Positions 1-6,113 of a stretch of DNA of 9,719 bases are shown here, one piece after another. The stretch's first letter is position 1. Each line of letters starts with the position of its first letter. The translations under genes and the position numbers were made by a program. Below the pieces are notes generated by a model. That model was not told the origin of the DNA, did no database searches, and worked only from the letters and a program-made list of their open reading frames with translations. Source of the stretch: an uncultured Acetatifactor sp. (GTDB lineage Bacteria; Bacillota; Clostridia; Lachnospirales; Lachnospiraceae); NCBI GenBank assembly GCA_910584235.1, contig CAJTZD010000101.1, positions 1 to 9,719 of the forward strand, written 5' to 3'.

Positions 1-13
1 TGCCGACTTCCTG

Positions 14-211
14 TTACGCTGTTGTCACTCCACTTTGATACCCGTAAAACTTCTTGTCCCAATATGCTCTGGGAATCTTGCCTGACACGACAATATAGCC
101 GCTATCTTCCAGTTCTTTGTTCAACTGTCTGATAATCTTATATGCGTGTCCCTTAGAAACGCCAAGCATATCAACGACATCCTGTGCCGTTACCATATAA
201 TTGTTATTCAT
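14..211 (-). CDS. small winged-helix DNA-binding protein (putative regulator or excisionase-like)
   Basis: A 65-residue protein. Residues 7-38 read as a helix-turn-helix: a first helix (TAQDVVDMLG), a tight turn (VSKG), and a long recognition helix (HAYKIIRQLNKELEDSG). A short wing follows (YIVVSGKIPRAYWDKKFYG). I recall very similar 60-70-residue proteins from integrative elements and accessory islands of Clostridia, usually annotated only as DNA-binding protein; a MerR/excisionase-like fold is likely. The ATG follows a purine-rich GGAGGAGGGAGG tract, a strong Shine-Dalgarno. It is divergent from the 404-aa gene, and its promoter is overlapped by inverted copies of TTATCTTGAC, so autoregulation is plausible. 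No integrase is in the window, so an excisionase role is only a possibility. The gene is complete. Confidence 0.8.
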   Translation of the reverse strand: MNNNYMVTAQDVVDMLGVSKGHAYKIIRQLNKELEDSGYIVVSGKIPRAYWDKKFYGYQSGVTTA

Positions 212-245
212 CTACCTCCCTCCTCCCGCACTGACGCTGTATATT

Positions 246-351
246 GTCAAGTTTTCATTTTTGTATTAATTTTATCTTGACTTGTTCTCTATGATAAAAC
301 AACACAGGATATTTGTCAAGATAATTTTATTGATTTCCTTTTTATCTTGTG
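246..351. repeat. cluster of alternating TTATCTTGAC operator-like motifs
   Basis: Four related sites lie between the divergent genes. TTATCTTGAC is on the plus strand at 272-281, and its exact reverse complement GTCAAGATAA is at 315-324. A partial reverse site, GTCAAG, is at 246-251, and a partial forward site, TTATCTTG, is at 342-349. Orientation alternates (-,+,-,+), and the core hexamer positions step by about 30, 39 and 31 bp. The layout suggests cooperative binding of a dimeric or looping regulator, most simply the neighbouring HTH protein. The repeats are seen directly; the regulator is inferred. Confidence 0.55.
291..319 (-). promoter_or_regulatory. sigma-A-type promoter of the small HTH gene
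   Basis: On the minus strand, TTGACA (314-319, perfect -35) is followed by a 17-bp spacer and TATCAT (291-296, five of six -10 matches). Transcription would start near 284, about 70 nt before the HTH start codon. Copies of the TTATCTTGAC motif overlap the -35 (315-324) and lie just after the predicted start (272-281), a layout typical of repression. Confidence 0.65.
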
Positions 352-358
352 ATAGTAT
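330..358 (+). promoter_or_regulatory. possible promoter of the 404-aa gene
   Basis: TTGATT (330-335) and TAGTAT (353-358) are separated by 17 bp, each matching consensus at four of six positions. A partial operator-like motif (TTATCTTG, 342-349) lies in the spacer. TATAAG at 365-370 is an alternative -10 without a good -35. The leader would be about 70 nt. This is a weak prediction, though some promoter must lie here because the upstream gene is divergent. Confidence 0.3.
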
Positions 359-433
359 TGTATCTATAAGAAAAGAAATGCATTTCAGAGAGGCTATTTT
401 ACGCCGTTCATCTGATAGAAAGGAATTTTAAGT

Positions 434-1648
434 ATGAATTTATATTCGCCGAACATCATCAAAAATGATTTTCACTTTAATGTTGCAACCTACAGTATTA
501 ACCGCCATACTCACGAAGAAACTCTTTCTACCATTTATGATGATGAGAATACTCACAAAAGCGGGACTGCCAGCTTTATAAAAAAAGCGGCTATCCACAC
601 CGGCATTATGGAAATTCTCAATTATGATATGCCGGAAAAAGAATCCGCTGTTGTGGCATTTCAGAAATTGAAGTCTGTTTTGCCGTTACTTGGCATTAAC
701 TGCACCTTTGACGAAGAAGCCTTCAATGTATATTGCTGCGAACACACACCAAAAGATATTGAAGCTTCTGCCGAGCAAATCATGCCAATATTACAGTCCT
801 GCTTTGAAAAACACCCGGCACTGTCTTATCTGTATCCTTTATTTCATATGGTAATGCGCACTTGCTATCAGCAAGCCGGAAAACCAGCCGATACGGAGCT
901 GCTTCAAGCCGCCAAACTATTATCCAAAGAAGTTGGCAGTCTTGAACCTTTATATACGCAAGCAAGAGATTATTTAGATGCGGTTATCATAGCGCCGTCA
1001 AGACAAGGCTTACAGTTGCCTAGCAGTGCAATAGCTGAAATATACCATTCTTATTGCCTGTATGCTAGTGAACAGGATTTTCAATCGGATGCATTATCCG
1101 CTATGGAAATAAAAGAAACTTTTCTGCCTGACATTCATACCCATACAGATACTCATTCCAATACACAAGATTGGATAGAGTATTTAAACCATGCCTCTAA
1201 CCTTATTACAGATAATGCAATCGGAAAATACCCCATTATATCATTCAAACAGTTCTTATGTATAGGCATTAGACTACTTCTTGAAGATGAACTCGTTATC
1301 AAAAAATGCAAACTATGTAATGGATATTTTCGTGTGAAGTATACTTCCAACCAAGAATACTGCACAAGAATATACAGAGACACTTCCACTACCTGTAATG
1401 AGTACGCCAGCCGGAAATCTTATAAGGAAAAGTTATTCAGCCATCCGATTCATACGGAATTCACAAAATCATATAACAGGCTATATGCCCGTATCCGCAG
1501 AGGGAAACTGCCTGCTGACACGCCACTTATGGATCAGCTAAAAGCGCTCCATGACGAGTATACCGAAAAATATGAGAACACACATCAGAAAGACCGAGAA
1601 GCTATATGGAAAGAATATATAGAAAGAAATAAGGAACTGCTCAATTAG
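434..1648 (+). CDS. DUF6076-like protein with a four-Cys zinc-finger-like cluster
   Basis: A 404-residue, probably cytoplasmic protein with no signal peptide or membrane helix. Residues 1-280 are mostly helical and not recognised. The C-terminal third has the distinctive part: C292-x2-C295, then C310 in EYCTRIY and C321 in TTCNEYASRKSYKEK, followed by a basic stretch with SYNRLYARIRRGKLP (346-360) and a charged helical tail. From memory this arrangement matches the DUF6076 family of Clostridia, whose function is unknown. The Cys pattern also recalls CGNR-type zinc fingers, so nucleic-acid binding is plausible but unproven. The ATG follows AAAGGA about 10 nt upstream. The gene is clearly AT-richer than the str and ABC genes, which suggests transfer. 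It runs convergently into tuf and has no T-tailed terminator of its own. Confidence 0.8.
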   Translation: MNLYSPNIIKNDFHFNVATYSINRHTHEETLSTIYDDENTHKSGTASFIKKAAIHTGIMEILNYDMPEKESAVVAFQKLKSVLPLLGINCTFDEEAFNVYCCEHTPKDIEASAEQIMPILQSCFEKHPALSYLYPLFHMVMRTCYQQAGKPADTELLQAAKLLSKEVGSLEPLYTQARDYLDAVIIAPSRQGLQLPSSAIAEIYHSYCLYASEQDFQSDALSAMEIKETFLPDIHTHTDTHSNTQDWIEYLNHASNLITDNAIGKYPIISFKQFLCIGIRLLLEDELVIKKCKLCNGYFRVKYTSNQEYCTRIYRDTSTTCNEYASRKSYKEKLFSHPIHTEFTKSYNRLYARIRRGKLPADTPLMDQLKALHDEYTEKYENTHQKDREAIWKEYIERNKELLN

Positions 1649-1657
1649 CGAAATTTT

Positions 1658-1685
1658 GTTATCATTCTGTTATCACGACTTATCA
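1658..1685 (+). repeat. three phased TTATCA repeats between convergent genes
   Basis: GTTATCA occurs at 1658-1664 and 1669-1675, and CTTATCA at 1679-1685, so the repeat starts step by 11 and 10 bp, about one helical turn each. They lie between the stop of the 404-aa gene and the tuf terminator. Such phased repeats can be protein-binding sites; arm-type recombinase sites or remnants are one possibility. Nothing else in the window identifies the partner. Confidence 0.45.
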
Positions 1686-1701
1686 ATCCCACCAAACATC
1701 G

Positions 1702-1735
1702 AAAAAAGGACTTTCCGAGAAACCTCGGAAAGTCC
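1702..1735 (-). terminator. intrinsic terminator of the str operon, after tuf
   Basis: Read on the minus strand, GGACTTTCCGAG, a GTTT loop and CTCGGAAAGTCC form a perfect 12-bp stem followed at once by six T (1702-1707). It begins 22 nt after the tuf stop codon. The other direction has the same stem but is followed by CATAAATTC rather than a T-run, so it should end tuf transcripts much better than transcripts of the convergent 404-aa gene. A 15-bp palindrome (AAATTCA-A-TGAATTT, 1739-1753) lies between the tuf stop and this hairpin. Confidence 0.93.
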
Positions 1736-1757
1736 CATAAATTCAATGAATTTTCGA

Positions 1758-2945
1758 TTACTCAATAATCGTAGCTACACGACCAGAACCTACTGTACGT
1801 CCGCCCTCACGAATAGCGAACGTAAGACCCTGCTCCATAGCGATGGGATGAATCAGCTCGATAGTCATCTCAACGTTGTCGCCAGGCATGCACATCTCGG
1901 TACCGGCAGGCAGATTGCAGACACCGGTAACATCAGTTGTTCTGAAGTAGAACTGAGGACGATAGTTGTTGAAGAAAGGCGTATGACGGCCACCCTCGTC
2001 CTTGGTCAGAACGTACACCTGAGCGGTGAACTTCTTGTGGCAGGTAACGCTGCCGGGCTTGGAAAGAACCTGTCCTCTTTCGATTTCGGTTCTCTGAACG
2101 CCACGCAGCAGAGCGCCGATGTTGTCGCCGGCTTGAGCCTGATCCAGCATCTTGCGGAACATCTCGATACCGGTTACAACGGTCTTCCTGGACTCTTCCT
2201 TGATACCAACGATTTCAACTTCCTCGTTGATCTTCAGAGTACCACGCTCCACACGGCCGGTAGCAACAGTACCACGACCTGTGATGGTGAATACATCCTC
2301 CACAGGCATCAGGAAAGGCTTGTCTGTGTCACGCTGAGGATCAGGGATATACTCGTCAACAGTGTGCATTAACTCAAGCACCTTGTCGCCCCACTCGCTG
2401 TTGGGATCCTCAAGAGCCTTCAGAGCGGAACCCTGAATAATAGGGCAGCCCTCGAACTCATACTCTTCCAGCTGCTCGGTGATTTCCATCTCAACCAGCT
2501 CCAGAAGCTCAGGATCGTCAACCATATCGCACTTGTTCATGAACACTACGATATAGGGAACGCCTACCTGACGGGACAGCAGGATGTGCTCCTTGGTCTG
2601 AGCCATCACGCCGTCGGTAGCGGCTACCACCAGGATAGCACCGTCCATCTGAGCAGCACCGGTGATCATGTTCTTTACATAGTCAGCATGTCCAGGACAG
2701 TCAACGTGCGCATAGTGTCTCTTCTCGGTCTCATACTCTACGTGTGCGGTAGAGATAGTGATTCCACGCTCTCTCTCTTCGGGAGCCTTGTCGATCATGT
2801 CGAATGCAACAGCCTCGCCGGTGCCAAGTCTTGCATTCAGGGTCTTGGTGATAGCAGCGGTCAGAGTGGTTTTACCATGGTCAACGTGGCCAATGGTACC
2901 AATGTTACAATGGGGCTTAGTTCTTTCAAATTTAGCTTTTGCCAT
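1758..2945 (-). CDS. tuf: translation elongation factor EF-Tu
   Basis: A 395-residue, full-length EF-Tu, the GTPase that delivers aminoacyl-tRNA to the ribosomal A site. G-domain motifs are intact: GHVDHGKT (19-26, P-loop), RGITIS (60-65, switch I), DCPGH (82-86), NKCD (137-140) and the GSAL motif. Domains II and III follow, with GRGTVATGRVERG and the C-terminal GGRTVGSGRVATIIE. The high Cys content (PHC, DCPGH, NKCD, EGCP, VTCHK, GVCN, EMCM) is as I remember for Lachnospiraceae EF-Tu. The ATG is 9 nt after AGGAGG (2955-2960). It is the last str gene, about 200 nt after fusA, with its own promoter and leader and a strong terminator behind. I see no frameshift or missing residue. Confidence 0.98.
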   Translation of the reverse strand: MAKAKFERTKPHCNIGTIGHVDHGKTTLTAAITKTLNARLGTGEAVAFDMIDKAPEERERGITISTAHVEYETEKRHYAHVDCPGHADYVKNMITGAAQMDGAILVVAATDGVMAQTKEHILLSRQVGVPYIVVFMNKCDMVDDPELLELVEMEITEQLEEYEFEGCPIIQGSALKALEDPNSEWGDKVLELMHTVDEYIPDPQRDTDKPFLMPVEDVFTITGRGTVATGRVERGTLKINEEVEIVGIKEESRKTVVTGIEMFRKMLDQAQAGDNIGALLRGVQRTEIERGQVLSKPGSVTCHKKFTAQVYVLTKDEGGRHTPFFNNYRPQFYFRTTDVTGVCNLPAGTEMCMPGDNVEMTIELIHPIAMEQGLTFAIREGGRTVGSGRVATIIE

Positions 2946-2991
2946 TATTAAAGTCCTCCTTCAATTAATAAATCTTTTCCTTTTTCCTACC

Positions 2992-3019
2992 CGCCGAAGC
3001 GCATTCCGCACACTCGGCG
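2992..3019 (-). promoter_or_regulatory. hairpin in the tuf mRNA leader
   Basis: On the minus strand CGCCGA and TCGGCG form a 6-bp GC-rich stem around a 16-nt loop that contains a further GCG/CGC pairing. It lies in the middle of the ~128-nt leader made from the tuf promoter, about 30 nt before the Shine-Dalgarno. It is followed by the purine-rich GGGTAGGAAAAAGG rather than a T-run, so it is not a terminator. A role in mRNA stability or translation is possible. Confidence 0.4.
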
Positions 3020-3054
3020 CTTTTCTCTCGGCTACCTCTGATTATATCTCTTGG

Positions 3055-3085
3055 ATAATAGGAAACTGAATCTGTTTCCTATTAT
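3055..3085. repeat. 12-bp inverted repeat overlapping the tuf promoter
   Basis: ATAATAGGAAAC (3055-3066) and GTTTCCTATTAT (3074-3085) are perfect inverted copies separated by 7 bp. One arm covers five bases of the tuf -10, and the other lies just inside the predicted transcript. As DNA it could be an operator; in read-through mRNA from fusA it would form a 12-bp hairpin without a T-tail. Confidence 0.6.
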
Positions 3086-3109
3086 AGTAAATAACCAGCG
3101 GTTTTTCAA
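3081..3109 (-). promoter_or_regulatory. promoter internal to the str operon, driving tuf
   Basis: On the minus strand TTGAAA (3104-3109, five of six) is followed by exactly 17 bp and TATAAT (3081-3086, six of six). The predicted start is near 3074, giving a leader of about 128 nt before tuf. A separate tuf promoter is known in other Firmicutes and lets EF-Tu exceed the other str products. A second TATAAT at 3041-3046 has only a poor -35 (TTCAGT, 18-bp spacer) and is probably not used. Confidence 0.7.
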
Positions 3110-3150
3110 GCTATTTTTAAAGATTCCTGGCATATTTTCTCAAAAAAATA

Positions 3151-5310
3151 TTATTTTTTGGCAGCCAGAACTTTCTCCTGTACGTTCTTGGGCACCTGCT
3201 CGTATTTCTCGAAAAACATGGAGTAGTTTCCACGGCCCTGAGTTCTGGAACGCAGATCTGTAGCATACCCGAACATCTCGGCAAGGGGCACGAAAGCCTT
3301 TACTATTTTGCCACCGCCGATATCATCCATACCCTCAACGCGGCCGCGGCGGGAGTTCAGATCGCCGATAACATCGCCCATATATTCTTCCGGCATGGTG
3401 ACTTCCACTTTCATGATGGGTTCAAGCAGCACAGGGCTTGCTTTCTGCATAGCCTCTTTGAATGCCATGGATCCGGCGATGTGGAACGCCATCTCAGAAG
3501 AGTCCACCTCATGGTAGGAACCGTCATATACATTCGCATGGACGCCCAGCACCGGGAATCCGCCCAGAATACCTGCCTGTGCAGCCTCTTGGATACCCTC
3601 GCCCACTGCGGGGATATACTCCTTGGGAATGGAGCCGCCCACTACAGTGCTCTCGAACAACAGCGTGGGGGGATCGTTGATCAGGATATTGGCCTTGGGA
3701 TCGAATTCAAACTTCACGCAGTTAGCCTCCATGGGCTCGAATTTCACCTTACAATGACCGTACTGACCGCGGCCGCCGGACTGTTTCGCATACTTGGAAT
3801 CCACTTCCACAGCCTTGGTAAACGCTTCCTTGTAAGCAACCTGAGGGGCGCCTACATTGGCCTCTACCTTAAACTCACGCAGCAGTCTGTCCACAATGAT
3901 ATCCAGATGGAGCTCTCCCATACCTGCGATGATAGTCTGTCCTGTTTCCGCATTGGTATGCGCACGGAATGTGGGGTCTTCCTCTGCAAGCTTTGCTAGG
4001 GCCTCGCCCATCTTGCCCTGACCGGCTTTTGTCTTGGGCTCGATAGCCAGCTCGATAACGGGCTCCGGGAACTCCATGGACTCCAGGATAACCGGATGCT
4101 GCTCGTCACAGAGAGTGTCGCCGGTGGTAGTAAGCTTGAAGCCTACCGCTGCGGCAATGTCACCTGAGTAAACCTTATCCAGCTCCGCACGCTTGTTGGC
4201 ATGCATCTGCAGAATACGTCCCACACGCTCTTTTTTATCTTTTGTGGCATTCAATACGTAAGAACCGGAATTCATGGTACCGGAATATACGCGGAAGAAT
4301 GCAAGCTTTCCTACAAAAGGATCTGTCATGATCTTAAATGCCAGCGCAGAGAAAGGTTCCTCATCGGAGGAATGTCTCTCCACCTCATTGCCCTCTAAGT
4401 CAACACCCTTGATGGCAGGGATGTCAGTAGGCGCAGGCATATACTCCACAACAGCATCCAGGAGCTTCTGAACACCCTTGTTGCGGTAAGCGGATCCGCA
4501 GCATACCGGAATCGCGGCACACTCACAGGTAGCCTTGCGCAAAGTCTTCTTCATCTCCTCCACAGACGGCTCCTCGCCCTCCAGGTACATCATGGTCAGG
4601 TCATCGTCCAGTTCGCAGATTTTCTCTATCATCTCGGAGCGATACAGCTCAGCATCGTCTTTCATATCTCCAAGATCATCAGTCACTGTGATGTCGTCGC
4701 CCTTATCATCATTATAGATATAGGCTTTCATCTCGAACAGATCGATGATTCCCTTAAATTCATCCTCCTTGCCAATGGGCAGTTGGATCATGATGGCGTT
4801 CTTGCCTAGTCTTGTCTTAATCTGCTCCACGGCTCCGTAGAAATTCGCACCCAGAATGTCCATCTTGTTGATGAACGCTATACGGGGTACATTGTAGGTG
4901 TCGGCTTGCCGCCATACGTTTTCGGACTGGGGCTCAACGCCGCCCTTCGCACAGAAAACGCCGACTGCACCGTCCAGCACACGCAGGGAACGCTCCACCT
5001 CAACGGTAAAGTCCACGTGTCCCGGTGTATCAATGATATTGATACGATGCTCCAGGGCATCCGGCATAGGTTTGGTTTCCTTTTCCAGTGTCCAATGGCA
5101 GGTCGTAGCCGCAGAAGTAATAGTGATGCCTCTTTCCTGCTCTTGCTCCATCCAGTCCATGGTGGCAGTGCCTTCATGAGTATCGCCTATCTTGTAGTTC
5201 ACACCAGTGTAATACAGAATACGCTCAGTCAATGTGGTCTTACCAGCATCGATATGAGCCATAATTCCGATATTTCTGGTTCTCTCTAACGGATATTCTC
5301 TTCCAGCCAA
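3151..5310 (-). CDS. fusA: translation elongation factor EF-G
   Basis: EF-G, the GTPase that drives translocation of tRNA and mRNA on the ribosome. The 719-residue product has AHIDAGKT (18-25), ERGITITSAATT (59-70), DTPGH (94-98), NKMD (148-151) and GSA (272-274), then domains II-V. Domain IV includes SGGRGQYGHCKVK (511-523) and DGSYHEVDSSEMAF (596-609); domain V has EEYMGDVIGDLNSRRGR. The start codon is TTG, chosen because AGGAGG (5319-5324) lies 8 nt upstream and the protein then opens with the expected ERTRNIGIMAHIDAGKT. The next in-frame ATG (residue 17) would delete part of the G domain. Residues ~531-552 look like an extra segment: the stretch from EPM to VVGG is about 17 residues longer than I recall for B. 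subtilis EF-G. rpsG is 93 nt upstream. Confidence 0.97.
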   Translation of the reverse strand: MAGREYPLERTRNIGIMAHIDAGKTTLTERILYYTGVNYKIGDTHEGTATMDWMEQEQERGITITSAATTCHWTLEKETKPMPDALEHRINIIDTPGHVDFTVEVERSLRVLDGAVGVFCAKGGVEPQSENVWRQADTYNVPRIAFINKMDILGANFYGAVEQIKTRLGKNAIMIQLPIGKEDEFKGIIDLFEMKAYIYNDDKGDDITVTDDLGDMKDDAELYRSEMIEKICELDDDLTMMYLEGEEPSVEEMKKTLRKATCECAAIPVCCGSAYRNKGVQKLLDAVVEYMPAPTDIPAIKGVDLEGNEVERHSSDEEPFSALAFKIMTDPFVGKLAFFRVYSGTMNSGSYVLNATKDKKERVGRILQMHANKRAELDKVYSGDIAAAVGFKLTTTGDTLCDEQHPVILESMEFPEPVIELAIEPKTKAGQGKMGEALAKLAEEDPTFRAHTNAETGQTIIAGMGELHLDIIVDRLLREFKVEANVGAPQVAYKEAFTKAVEVDSKYAKQSGGRGQYGHCKVKFEPMEANCVKFEFDPKANILINDPPTLLFESTVVGGSIPKEYIPAVGEGIQEAAQAGILGGFPVLGVHANVYDGSYHEVDSSEMAFHIAGSMAFKEAMQKASPVLLEPIMKVEVTMPEEYMGDVIGDLNSRRGRVEGMDDIGGGKIVKAFVPLAEMFGYATDLRSRTQGRGNYSMFFEKYEQVPKNVQEKVLAAKK

Positions 5311-5318
5311 GATTTTTT

Positions 5319-5324
5319 CCTCCT
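5319..5324 (-). promoter_or_regulatory. ribosome binding site fixing the TTG start of fusA
   Basis: AGGAGG on the minus strand lies 8 nt before the TTG codon at 5308-5310. The perfect anti-16S match at ideal spacing is what supports the unusual TTG start. Confidence 0.85.
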
Positions 5325-5371
5325 AACTTATTTTCAGTACAAAAGAAGCGATGCACTTAGAATTTGTATTG

Positions 5372-5394
5372 AGCGAACGCTGAAGCGTTCCGCT
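5372..5394 (-). promoter_or_regulatory. stable hairpin in the rpsG-fusA spacer
   Basis: On the minus strand AGCGGAACGC, the loop TTCA and GCGTTCGCT pair over nine base pairs with one bulged G. There is no T-run, so this is not a terminator. A wider pair, GATGCA (5395-5400) with TGCATC (5350-5355), could close a larger structure around it. The hairpin starts 10 nt after the rpsG stop and ends about 50 nt before the fusA ribosome binding site. It may act in mRNA processing, stability or coupling; its function is not known. Confidence 0.5.
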
Positions 5395-5403
5395 TGCATC
5401 CTG

Positions 5404-5874
5404 CTAAAATCTGTAATGTGCGAACGCTTTGTTGGCCTCCGCCATCTTGTGCATGTCTTCTTTCCTCTTGACAGCGGATCCTGTATTGTTGGATGCGTCA
5501 AGAATCTCATTCGCCAGTCTGTCCTCCATGGTCTTCTCGCTTCTCTTGCGGGAGAACATGGTGAGCCACCTAAGTCCTAAGGACTGGCGTCTCTCCGCCC
5601 TTACCTCGATAGGCACCTGATAGGTGGCGCCGCCGATACGTCTGGCCTTTACTTCCAGAACAGGCATGATATTGTTCATAGCCGCTTCGAATACTTCCAG
5701 AGCAGGCTTGCCGGATTTCTCCTCTACCTTGGCAAACGCACCGTATACAATCTTCTGGGCGACGCTCTTCTTGCCGTCAAGCATGATGTTGTTGATCAGC
5801 TTGGTCACTACCTTATTATTGTATAAAGGATCTGCCAATACGTCTCTTTTTTGAATATGTCCTTTACGTGGCAC
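5404..5874 (-). CDS. rpsG: 30S ribosomal protein S7
   Basis: A 156-residue S7, the usual bacterial length, which nucleates assembly of the 30S head by binding the 3' domain of 16S rRNA. Conserved stretches include MPRKGHIQKRDVLADPLYN at the N-terminus, the basic LINNIMLDGKKSVAQKIVYGAF, VKARRIGGATYQVPIEV, and a C-terminus with KRKEDMHKMAEANKAFAHYRF. The start codon is GTG (5872-5874), fixed by AAGGAGGG upstream and by the conserved PRKGHIQKR that follows. It is the second gene of the str operon, after an unusually long 239-nt spacer from rpsL. In E. coli S7 represses its operon by binding the S12-S7 spacer; whether that happens here is not shown, although the spacer is structured. Confidence 0.98.
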   Translation of the reverse strand: MPRKGHIQKRDVLADPLYNNKVVTKLINNIMLDGKKSVAQKIVYGAFAKVEEKSGKPALEVFEAAMNNIMPVLEVKARRIGGATYQVPIEVRAERRQSLGLRWLTMFSRKRSEKTMEDRLANEILDASNNTGSAVKRKEDMHKMAEANKAFAHYRF

Positions 5875-5882
5875 GGTTCTTC

Positions 5883-5888
5883 CCTCCT
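5883..5888 (-). promoter_or_regulatory. ribosome binding site fixing the GTG start of rpsG
   Basis: AGGAGG, within TAAGGAGGGA on the minus strand, lies 8 nt before the GTG codon. It is a near-perfect Shine-Dalgarno and supports the non-ATG start. Confidence 0.85.
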
Positions 5889-5945
5889 TATCAATGAAAT
5901 GCAGGCTGCGCTTTACATAAATGATACACGCGCTTCCCGCACCCT

Positions 5946-5961
5946 GTGCGGCTCACCGCAC
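5946..5961 (-). promoter_or_regulatory. hairpin in the rpsL-rpsG spacer
   Basis: GTGCGG, loop TGAG and CCGCAC form a perfect 6-bp stem on the minus strand, with no T-run after it. The 239-nt spacer around it also has an 8-bp direct repeat (CAAGTGTT at 5983-5990 and 5995-6002) and a short palindrome just after the rpsL stop (ACTTCT-T-AGAAGT). I see no gene in the spacer. An S7 autoregulatory site is conceivable by position, as in E. coli, but the structure has not been matched to one. Confidence 0.4.
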
Positions 5962-6113
5962 GAAATAAATCATCGGTACTCACAAGTGTTTCCCCAAGTG
6001 TTCGCGCTGTCTATCTGTATGATATCTTTCTATTTCACAGAATTCCAACACTCTCTTAGTTTCGTTTTGTGGACCAAAGATGGCGCTTTTATCTTACTTC
6101 TAAGAAGTATGCC

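Noticed and set aside
245..250. A second TTGACA on the minus strand upstream of the HTH gene
   Set aside because: No -10 lies at a suitable distance; it is better explained as a partial operator copy.
1649..1757. Integration site (att) for a mobile element at the tuf 3' end
   Set aside because: There is no integrase in the window and no duplicated tuf 3' end; only phased repeats and low GC hint at it.
1656..2372. A 238-codon open frame on the plus strand, antisense to tuf
   Set aside because: It mirrors the strongly conserved tuf gene, has no convincing ribosome binding site and resembles no protein I know; the open frame is a codon-bias shadow.
2946..3150. Riboswitch or small RNA gene in the fusA-tuf gap
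   Set aside because: The hairpins do not match any riboswitch class I recognise, and a promoter explains the region adequately.
3481..3999. Plus-strand open frame antisense to fusA
   Set aside because: Shadow of fusA; no ribosome binding site or recognisable domain.
6019..6048. Possible promoter TTGGAA-N18-TATCAT inside the rpsL-rpsG spacer
   Set aside because: The -35 matches only four of six and the spacer is long; in AT-rich sequence this is close to chance.
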